From Actinomyces israelii DSM 43320 (lineage in GTDB: Bacteria > Actinomycetota > Actinomycetes > Actinomycetales > Actinomycetaceae): a stretch of DNA of 64,000 nucleotides. Every line of letters begins with the position of its first letter. The stretch's first letter is position 1. A model generated the notes under the pieces. The model saw nothing but the letters and a program-made list of their open reading frames with translations. It was not told the DNA's origin and did no database searches. The position numbers were made by a program, and so were the translations under genes. Below are positions 38,698-44,892 of this stretch, piece by piece. The DNA is taken from contig NZ_JONS01000010.1 in assembly GCF_000711965.1 (NCBI RefSeq), positions 59,522 to 123,521 of the forward strand. Reading direction: 5' to 3'.

Positions 38698-39243
38698 TCA
38701 CTCGACGGACAGCAGGACCTCGACGACGCGGGCGAGGTAGCGGTCCACGCTCCTCTCGTCGTAGGCGGCGTCCCGCTTGGCCGCGGAGAAGGTGGCCGTG
38801 CGCACCTCGGTGGAGGACAGGGCGGTGGCCGCGTCGAAGTAGGTGGCGACGCGGTCCATGAGCCGATCGACCTCGACCTTGGAGTACCCGTGCTTGTGGG
38901 CGGGGGCGAAGCGCGACCCGTGGGGCCGCAGCAGCCGCGGGTAGAGGGTGGTGGCCAGCTGGGCGACCTCCTCCATCCAGGCCTTACGGCCCCGCTCGGC
39001 CACGAAGTCGGCCCGGCGGCGCTGCAGGAAGGCGGCCTCGAGCCGGTCCAGGGCGGCGTCGACGGCGGCCGGCTTGTAGCCGCCGCGCACAATGTCGAAG
39101 GCGACGGTGCGCACGCCCTCGGAGTCCATCTCGTCGAGCTCGCCGGCGTCGTAGATCTCGTGAGCGGTGGCGAAGTACCCCTCAACCTGCTCGCGGCGGT
39201 AGCCCTGCCGGAACAAGCCCACTCTCGGGAACATGTCGCTCAT
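38698..39243 (-). CDS. DivIVA-domain protein
   Basis: 181 residues. Two short DivIVA-type segments are visible: the opening MFPRVGLFRQGYRREQVEGY with VRTVAFDIVRGGYKPAAVD, and a second similar stretch, KHGYSKVEVDRLMDR and VRTATFSAAKRDAAYDERSV. The protein thus looks like a tandem of the DivIVA N-terminal motif rather than a long coiled coil. Genes of this kind follow rlmN in related actinobacteria; a cell-division or polar-growth role is plausible but unproven. It overlaps rlmN by 4 nt. Confidence 0.85.
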   Translation of the reverse strand: MSDMFPRVGLFRQGYRREQVEGYFATAHEIYDAGELDEMDSEGVRTVAFDIVRGGYKPAAVDAALDRLEAAFLQRRRADFVAERGRKAWMEEVAQLATTLYPRLLRPHGSRFAPAHKHGYSKVEVDRLMDRVATYFDAATALSSTEVRTATFSAAKRDAAYDERSVDRYLARVVEVLLSVE

Positions 39244-40508
39244 GTCCTGGCCCTTTCCTGGTGGAGCACCTCAGTGGCCAGCTGGCCGCAGGCGCCGTCA
39301 ATGTCACTGCCACGAGTATCGCGCACCGTCGTCGTGATACCGGAGCGCCGCAGCGTGTCAACGAAGAGATCCTGCACGCCCGCCTCCGAGCAGGTCCAGA
39401 TGGACCCCGGCGTCGGGTTGAGCGGAATGGGGTTGACGTGCGCCCATCCGCGGCCGCGCGCGTTCAGCTCGTCGGCCAGGAGGCGGGCGCGCCAGGCGTG
39501 GTCGTTCATGTCCTTGATGAGGGCGTACTCGATGGATACGCGCCGTCCGGTCGCCCGGAAGTAGCCGTGGGCGGCGTCGAGCAGCTCGCCGACCTTCCAC
39601 CTGGAGTTGACGGGGATGAGCTCGTCGCGCAGCTCGTCGTCGGGGGCGTGCAGGGACACCGCCAGCGTCACGGGCACCCCCTCGGTCGCAAGCCTGCGGA
39701 TCAGGGGCACCAGGCCGACCGTGGAGACGGTGATCGCGCGGGCGGACAGCCCGAACCCCTCGGGTGAGGGGTCGATGAGCCGGTGCAGGGCGGCGACGAC
39801 GTTCCTGTAGTTGATCATCGGCTCGCCCATGCCCATGAAGACGACGTTGGACAGGCGTGCGGGGCCGCCGGTGAGCGTCCCGGCCGCCGAGGCCTGCGCG
39901 GCGTGGCGCACCTGCTCGACGATCTCGGCCGCCGACAGGTTGCGTGTCAGCCCCATCTGGCCGGTGGCGCAGAAGGGGCAGGCCATGCCGCAGCCGGCCT
40001 GCGAGGACACGCACAGGGTGGTGCGGTCCCTGTACCGCATGAGGACGGACTCCACGCGCACCCCGTCGTGCAGCTCCCACAGGTGCTTGATGGTGCGTCC
40101 GCCGTCGGCGCGCAGGGCGCGGACCCTGTGGATGAGGTCGGGCAGGAGCTCGGCGGCCAGCTGGTCGCGCTGCCCGGCGGGCAGGTCGGTCATGTCGGAG
40201 GCCTCGCGCGTGAAGCGGGTGAAGTAGTGACGCGAGAGCTGGTCGGCGCGGAAGGCGGGCAGGCCCGCCCGCCTCAGGACGTCCCTGCGGCCCGTCAGGT
40301 CGAGGTCGGCCAGGTGCCGTGGGGCCCTGCCCCGCGCCGGGGGCACCGCGAAGGACAGGCGGGGGCGCGCGTCGGGGCCGGCGGCGCCCTCCGGCGGCTG
40401 GTCGGTGGGCCGCACCTGAGCCCGCCCCGCCTCGGGGGCTGTCGGCCCGCGTCCGATCGCCACGGGTGCGGGCCGGGGCCTGCGGCCGCGGTCGTGTAGG
40501 GGGCTCAC
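39240..40508 (-). CDS. rlmN: 23S rRNA/tRNA A2503/A37 C2-methyltransferase RlmN
   Basis: Radical SAM enzyme that methylates A2503 of 23S rRNA and A37 of some tRNAs. CGMACPFCATGQMGL carries the CxxxCxxC cluster motif. VVFMGMGEPMINY and VSLHAPDDELRDELIPVN are family signatures. The C-terminal catalytic Cys lies in GSDIDGACGQL. The first 60 residues or so are an Arg/Pro-rich extension, giving 422 residues instead of about 370. The GTG at 40508 has GAGGAG about ten bases upstream, though a later start is possible. Overlaps the DivIVA-domain gene. Confidence 0.95.
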   Translation of the reverse strand: MSPLHDRGRRPRPAPVAIGRGPTAPEAGRAQVRPTDQPPEGAAGPDARPRLSFAVPPARGRAPRHLADLDLTGRRDVLRRAGLPAFRADQLSRHYFTRFTREASDMTDLPAGQRDQLAAELLPDLIHRVRALRADGGRTIKHLWELHDGVRVESVLMRYRDRTTLCVSSQAGCGMACPFCATGQMGLTRNLSAAEIVEQVRHAAQASAAGTLTGGPARLSNVVFMGMGEPMINYRNVVAALHRLIDPSPEGFGLSARAITVSTVGLVPLIRRLATEGVPVTLAVSLHAPDDELRDELIPVNSRWKVGELLDAAHGYFRATGRRVSIEYALIKDMNDHAWRARLLADELNARGRGWAHVNPIPLNPTPGSIWTCSEAGVQDLFVDTLRRSGITTTVRDTRGSDIDGACGQLATEVLHQERART

Positions 40509-40593
40509 GGGTTGGGGACTCCTCTCAAGGACGGACGGTGCGGATGGGCAGGGTGGGTCAGGATGGGCTCAGAACACATCATGCGGACGGGCT

Positions 40594-41544
40594 CTAGCGG
40601 GCCGGCCAATGGACGATCAGGGAGAAGACGTAGACGACGGGGGCGGCCACGAGGATCGAGTCGAGGCGGTCCATGATCCCGCCGTGACCCGGCAGCAGGG
40701 TGCCCATGTCCTTCAGGCCGAGGTCCCGCTTGAGCAGGGACTCACCCAGGTCCCCCAGGGTGGACACGACGACGATCGTGGCGCCCAGGACGGCGCCCGT
40801 CCACCAGGGTCCGCCCAGGGCCCACAGGCAGAGCGCACCGGCGCACACGGCGGCGATCATGGAACCGGCGAAGCCCTCCCAGGACTTCTTGGGCGACACA
40901 CTCGGCGCCATGGGGTGCCTGCCGAAGGTGATGCCCGCCAGCCATCCGCCGGTGTCGTTGGCCACGGGCAGGGCGATGAGCGTGAGGACCTTGCCGACGC
41001 CCTGGTCCTGGGCGGCGACCAGGACGGCGAAGCTGGCGAGGAACGGCAGGTAGGTCGCGGCGAACACGGAGGCGGAGGCCTCCACCGAGCGGGAGCGCCG
41101 CACGGCGTCGTGCTCGTCGGTGCGCGGGACCAGCTGGTCGGGGGCCTCCAGGTCGGTCCCCGACTCGGCCTCCGCCTGGTCCATGAAGCACCACAGCACG
41201 CAGGCGCCCGCGGTGGCGAGGTAGGCGCCGAGGGCGGCCTCGGCGCCGATGGTCCAGGCGCACACGACCATCCCCAGGGAGCCGAGCCACAGGGGCGCCA
41301 GGGGCAGGCGGATGCCCTTGCGGGCGAAGGCGCCGGCGAGCTCCCACAAGGCGCCGCAGACGGCGATGACCACGACCCCGGTGAACACGACCTTGTAGAA
41401 GAGCAGAGAGGCCAGAACGGCGCCGATCAGGACGGCCGCCACCCCGATGGCGGCGGGGAGGTTGCGCCCTGCCCGCCCGGTGGCGGGCAGAGGGGGGCGG
41501 TTGCGCGTCGGCGGCGGGGTCAGCAGCGTGCTCAGCAAGGTCAC
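40594..41544 (-). CDS. cdsA: Phosphatidate cytidylyltransferase (CDP-diacylglycerol synthase)
   Basis: Integral membrane enzyme making CDP-diacylglycerol from phosphatidate and CTP, the branch point of phospholipid synthesis. About eight helices in 316 residues. The signature appears near the C terminus: KRDLGLKDMGTLLPGHGGIM followed by DRLDS. The loop VSPKKSWEGFAGS precedes it. A polar insertion (about 115-150) separates the early helices. GTG start at 41544. Follows frr by 49 bp in the conserved pyrH-frr-cdsA-rlmN order. Confidence 0.95.
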   Translation of the reverse strand: MTLLSTLLTPPPTRNRPPLPATGRAGRNLPAAIGVAAVLIGAVLASLLFYKVVFTGVVVIAVCGALWELAGAFARKGIRLPLAPLWLGSLGMVVCAWTIGAEAALGAYLATAGACVLWCFMDQAEAESGTDLEAPDQLVPRTDEHDAVRRSRSVEASASVFAATYLPFLASFAVLVAAQDQGVGKVLTLIALPVANDTGGWLAGITFGRHPMAPSVSPKKSWEGFAGSMIAAVCAGALCLWALGGPWWTGAVLGATIVVVSTLGDLGESLLKRDLGLKDMGTLLPGHGGIMDRLDSILVAAPVVYVFSLIVHWPAR

Positions 41545-41593
41545 AGAAGATGGTCTCGTCGATCTCCGAAAAGCGGTCGGTGCGGGCGGCGGC

Positions 41594-42151
41594 TCAGACG
41601 TCGAGAAGCTCGGCCTCCTTAGCGGTCAGCGCGCTGTCGATGGCCTCGACGAAGCGCTTGGTCAGGGCGTCGAGCTCGGACTCGGCGCGCATGACATCGT
41701 CCTCGCCGGCCTCCCCGGCCCTCTTGATGGCCTCGAGCTCCTTCTTGGACCTGCCGCGGACGCCGCGCACCTGGACGCGGGACTCCTCGGCGCGGCTGCG
41801 GGCGAGCTTGACGTAGTCCCTGCGCCGCTCCTCGGTCAGGGCGGGCAGGGTCACGCGGATGATCGTGCCGTCGTCGGTCGGGTTGACGCCGAGGTCGGAC
41901 TCGCGGATAGCGGTGGTGATGGCCTTCATCGCGGAGCGGTCGAAGGGGCTGACGATGACGGTGCGCGCCTCGGGGATGGTGATCGAGGCGAGCTGCTGGA
42001 GCGGGGTGGGGGCCCCATAGTAGTCGACCAGGATCGGGGTGAACATGGCGGGGTTGGCGCGACCGGTGCGGATGGAGGCGAGCTCGTGCTTGGCGGCCTC
42101 GAGAGCCTTGTCCATCTTGTCCTCGGCCTCGAGCATGACGTCGTCGATCAT
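41594..42151 (-). CDS. frr: Ribosome recycling factor
   Basis: With EF-G, splits the post-termination ribosome. The three-helix bundle plus beta domain is recognisable: MDKALEAAKHELASIRTGRA, then VDYYGAPTPLQQLASITIPE, ARTVIVSPFDRSAM, and DDGTIIRVTLPALTEERR. 185 residues, the family's usual length. The ATG at 42151 is preceded by AAGGAAG; a longer frame would only add a non-homologous tail. Lies 55 bp downstream of pyrH. Confidence 0.97.
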   Translation of the reverse strand: MIDDVMLEAEDKMDKALEAAKHELASIRTGRANPAMFTPILVDYYGAPTPLQQLASITIPEARTVIVSPFDRSAMKAITTAIRESDLGVNPTDDGTIIRVTLPALTEERRRDYVKLARSRAEESRVQVRGVRGRSKKELEAIKRAGEAGEDDVMRAESELDALTKRFVEAIDSALTAKEAELLDV

Positions 42152-42206
42152 GGTTCTTCCTTCGGTGGTGGGCTGGTGGTGGTCGGTTCGTGGGGCGGGT
42201 GCGGCC

Positions 42207-42950
42207 TCAGTCCCGTGTGACGAGAGTACCGATGTGCTCACCCAGCAGGGCGCGGGTGATATTGCCGCCCTCGCCCATGCCGAAGACGCGCATGGTCAGG
42301 CCGTTGTCGCGGCACAGGGCGAAGGCGGAGGCGTCGACGACCTTGAGCCCCTCGGCCAGGGCGCGCTCGTAGGTCAGGTGGCTGAGCAACCGCGCCGCCG
42401 GGTTCGTGCGCGGGTCCGCGGTGTAGACGCCGTCGACGCCGTTCTTGCCCACCAGGAGCTCGTCGCAGCGGGTCTCCAGCGCCCGCTGGGCCGAGACGGT
42501 GTCGGTGGAGAAGTAGGGCAGGCCCGCTCCGGCGCCGAAGATGACGACCCGCCCCTTCTCCAGGTGGCGGATGGCGCGCAGCGGGACGTAGGCCTCGGCG
42601 ACCTGGGTCATGGCGATCGCCGACTGGACGCGCGCGGGCACCCCGGCCTTCTCAATGAAGTCCTGCAGCGCCAGGGCGTTCATGACGGTGCCGAGCATGC
42701 CCATGTAGTCGGCGCGGTCGCGGGCCATGCCGCTCTGGGAGAGCTCGGCGCCGCGGAAGAAGTTGCCCCCGCCGACGACGACCGCCACCTGGACACCGGT
42801 GAGCACCGCCTCGGCGATCTGGCGGGCGGCGTCGGAGACGACGTCGGGGTCCAGGCCCACCGCGCCCCCGCCGAACACCTCTCCGGAGAGCTTCAGCAGG
42901 ACGCGGCGCGGCGCGGCCGGGGACTCGGAGGGCGTCGGCTGAACGGTCAT
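42207..42950 (-). CDS. pyrH: Uridylate kinase
   Basis: Phosphorylates UMP to UDP; amino-acid-kinase fold. [47 protein letters not shown] and [16 protein letters not shown] are diagnostic, with [12 protein letters not shown] near the C terminus. 247 residues. ATG at 42950 with CAGGAGA upstream. In most bacteria pyrH follows tsf closely; here about 6.5 kb of accessory DNA lies between them, so pyrH must have its own promoter or read-through from elsewhere. Confidence 0.97.
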   Translation of the reverse strand: MTVQPTPSESPAAPRRVLLKLSGEVFGGGAVGLDPDVVSDAARQIAEAVLTGVQVAVVVGGGNFFRGAELSQSGMARDRADYMGMLGTVMNALALQDFIEKAGVPARVQSAIAMTQVAEAYVPLRAIRHLEKGRVVIFGAGAGLPYFSTDTVSAQRALETRCDELLVGKNGVDGVYTADPRTNPAARLLSHLTYERALAEGLKVVDASAFALCRDNGLTMRVFGMGEGGNITRALLGEHIGTLVTRD

Positions 42951-43272
42951 AAGTGATGTCTCCTGGTTGTGCGTCCGATGATCATGCTGGGGCGTGCGGG
43001 AGTACCGAGGGCGAGCCTACCCGGTGTCACGGGACCGTCTCCCGCTCGCGCGAGGTCTGCTCGATAACGAAAACGCCATCGGGCCCGACTTCCGCATTGA
43101 GTATGCCCGCGCCTCCCGGGCGCGCCCATGGGCGCTCCTCCCCGGCGGCCTGGCGGGGCACCGGGCGGGACGGCGCCGGGGCGCTGCAGGCGCCAGCCGG
43201 GCGGGATGCCGGTATGCACGGGTCCGGCCGGCCCTGGGCGATGCCGCCTAAAAGAACACCGCGCCACAGGAC
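42951..43272. other. 322 bp between pyrH and the peptide gene
   Basis: Contains the upstream region of pyrH on the minus strand and GC-rich sequence with no supported gene. At 42959-42971 the 13 bp tctcctggttgtg, around the pyrH ribosome site, are identical to 50348-50360 upstream of tsf. Confidence 0.5.
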
Positions 43273-43301
43273 TTGACCCTCACTGCGCTGAGAAGTATGC
43301 T
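43273..43301 (+). promoter_or_regulatory. Promoter of the sactipeptide-like cluster
   Basis: TTGACC (43273-43278), a 17-bp spacer and TATGCT (43296-43301) make one of the best sigma-70-type promoters in the window. Transcription would begin near 43308, about 30 nt before a strong AAAGGAGGT ribosome site (43339-43347). Confidence 0.65.
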
Positions 43302-43467
43302 TTATGTCACACCTTCGGCATCTGGACAACAACACCGGAAAGGAGGTGTAGCCGCGGTCGCCCCGGAGTACCAGGGAACAGCATTCGCATACATGAGCGT
43401 GGTGCCGGTCTGCAGCACCGTCGCATTCGTCGCATTCCTCGCGGCCTGCGCCGCCACCGCCGTCTGA
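43297..43467 (+). CDS. Candidate precursor peptide (hydrophobic, two Cys); start uncertain
   Basis: Short frame ending at 43467 directly upstream of the radical SAM maturase. Its C-terminal part is rich in Val/Ala/Phe with two cysteines: ...AFAYMSVVPVCSTV, then AFVAFLAACAATAV. Such composition suits a sactipeptide-type core. The start is unresolved. The ATG at 43297 is in frame (56 residues) but sits inside the predicted -10. The strong ribosome site at 43339-43347 has no ATG/GTG/TTG at the right distance, only GTC at 43357; the ATG at 43393 leaves 24 residues. The other frame reads a 15-codon ORF (ATG 43304 to TAG 43349-43351). One extra A in the AAA at 43339-43341 would fuse it to the core, giving 54 residues. 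Confidence 0.5.
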   Translation: MLYVTPSASGQQHRKGGVAAVAPEYQGTAFAYMSVVPVCSTVAFVAFLAACAATAV

Positions 43468-43501
43468 CACCATCCCGACCCCCAGCACGGTGACGCCGGG
43501 G

Positions 43502-43525
43502 CGGGAGCGAGCCGCCTCGCTCCCG
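43502..43525 (+). terminator. Hairpin between precursor peptide and maturase genes
   Basis: Perfect 10-bp stem (cgggagcgag / ctcgctcccg) with a ccgc loop, 34 bp after the peptide stop and 43 bp before the maturase start, followed by ttgcctgaattt. A partial terminator or mRNA-stabilising hairpin here would allow more peptide than enzyme to be made, a common arrangement in peptide biosynthesis operons. Confidence 0.55.
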
Positions 43526-43568
43526 TTGCCTGAATTTACCTGAACCGTCGACAAGGAGGTGGGCGGCG

Positions 43569-44282
43569 ATGAATCCTGTACTCAACGCCCACGCAATTCT
43601 TCACCGCCAGCCCAACGCGGGCTACTATTACATTCCCGATTCCGAAACGTCCACGGAGCGCGTCAACCGCACAGGGGAAGAGATTCTCGACCTCTGCACC
43701 GGAGACAACTCCCCCGAAGACATCTGCCAGATCATGTCCAAGCGGTACAATGAAGGCATAGACACCGTCCGATCGCTCGTCTACCCCTTTCTCGCAGAGT
43801 CTGCGGCCCGTAAGACAATCACTATCCAGAACGAGCAGGAGACCATTGAGGATCGAGCATCGGTCACCGGCTCTTACGATATGTGGATCCCCTTGATCGT
43901 CTCACTAGAGCTGACATCAGGATGCAATCTCGCCTGCACCCACTGCTACGCCTCCGCGAGCCTGGGCCGCGGAGAGCATCTCGCGGAGTCTCACGCCATC
44001 GCGACCTTGCAATACTTAGCGAGCAACGGAACGTACTCTGTTCTCCTCACCGGCGGCGAGCCCACGATGCACCCCGCGTTTTCGCACATCCTGTCCACGG
44101 CGTCCGAATTGATGCGACTCGTTCGCGTGGCAACGAATCTGTATTCGCTACCGGAACCGTCGCTCCGCGCGATCACCGACAACGACAAGGTTTCCGTCCA
44201 GACCAGCATTGACGGTCTCTCTGACACCCACAATCTCATTCGCGGCGGCAACCACGCATTCGAAAAACTATGCACAACGTAA
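43569..44282 (+). CDS. Radical SAM peptide maturase, N-terminal part (PqqD + radical SAM); frameshifted
   Basis: N-terminal fragment of a SkfB/AlbA-like sactisynthase. Residues 1-90 resemble a PqqD/RRE precursor-binding domain (RTGEEILDLCTGDNSPEDI). Then LELTSGCNLACTHCYASA gives the radical SAM cluster CxxxCxxC (C119, C123, C126), and LLTGGEPTMHPAF and VSVQTSIDGLSDTHN follow. The frame stops just after GNHAFEKLC. The sequence continues in the next frame (44270 on), overlapping by 13 nt. A run of five A at 44263-44267 marks the break, and one more A would restore FEKTMHNVMLL. AAGGAGGT eight bases before the ATG decides the start. Contains TTA and other codons rare in neighbours, which suggests transfer. 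Confidence 0.85.
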   Translation: MNPVLNAHAILHRQPNAGYYYIPDSETSTERVNRTGEEILDLCTGDNSPEDICQIMSKRYNEGIDTVRSLVYPFLAESAARKTITIQNEQETIEDRASVTGSYDMWIPLIVSLELTSGCNLACTHCYASASLGRGEHLAESHAIATLQYLASNGTYSVLLTGGEPTMHPAFSHILSTASELMRLVRVATNLYSLPEPSLRAITDNDKVSVQTSIDGLSDTHNLIRGGNHAFEKLCTT

Positions 44283-44890
44283 TGCTCCTCGCAGCCGCGG
44301 GGAAGACCGTGACAGTAGCCATGACTGCCAATCGATTAAATTGGCGCGAGGTCGAGCAGGTCGTCGAACGGTGCGTAGACTCCGGGGCGGCCGCCCTCCG
44401 CCTCGGTCTCACCTTTCCCGTAGGAAGGGCCGCATTCTCAGGACTAGCGCTGGACCCCGTCGAGGTCGAGACGCTTCAGCGCGACTGGGAGGGGATTGTC
44501 TCCAGATACTCCTCACCAACCTTTTCCCTCAATCGCTCCGAGGAGGCGCAGGACTACCAGGAGATCAGCGTGTCGAACAATGACATTCCTTCGTGCGGCG
44601 CAGGACATCTCATCGCCCACATCTGCGCCAACGGCGACATCAACCCCTGCCCCATGCTGCGCGTTCGCCTGGGAAACATCGTCACGAGCGCCCTCGACGA
44701 TGCCTTCTCGGGTCCGCTCTACCCATTGCTCGACGATGCCGCTTCTCCCGGAGGCTCGCATTGTGCCGGCTGCGAGCTCGCAAGCATGTGCGGCCGTTGT
44801 CATGCGGCTGCCGCAGCCTGGTCTGATGGCGACGACTGCTGGTGGCGCGAAACTGACCTGGGTCGTCACCTCCTGGGCGTGAGGCACTGA
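44270..44890 (+). CDS. Radical SAM peptide maturase, C-terminal part (SPASM domain)
   Basis: Continuation of the maturase in the -1 frame: the end of the radical SAM barrel (VTVAMTANRLNWREVEQVV) and a SPASM domain. The SPASM Cys pattern is SCGAGHLIAHICANGDINPC, later HCAGCELASMCGRCH and a final Cys in GDDCWW, enough for auxiliary Fe-S clusters. Both parts together give about 440 residues, close to SkfB (about 410). An ATG with no ribosome site begins this piece, so separate translation is unlikely to give a working enzyme. It is a real frameshift (possibly phase-variable at the A-run), a pseudogene or a sequence error. Confidence 0.8.
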   Translation: MHNVMLLAAAGKTVTVAMTANRLNWREVEQVVERCVDSGAAALRLGLTFPVGRAAFSGLALDPVEVETLQRDWEGIVSRYSSPTFSLNRSEEAQDYQEISVSNNDIPSCGAGHLIAHICANGDINPCPMLRVRLGNIVTSALDDAFSGPLYPLLDDAASPGGSHCAGCELASMCGRCHAAAAAWSDGDDCWWRETDLGRHLLGVRH

Positions 44891-44892
44891 CC

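Noticed and set aside
43027..43554. 175-codon minus-strand frame across the peptide region
   Set aside because: Opposes the promoter, ribosome site and hairpin signals on the plus strand and has no recognisable domain, despite several Cys residues.
44255..44285. Programmed -1 frameshift signal in the maturase gene
   Set aside because: The bases around cgaaaaacta do not form a proper X-XXY-YYZ slippery heptamer in the zero frame, and no clear downstream stem was seen. An indel in the A-run is simpler, though slippage is not excluded.
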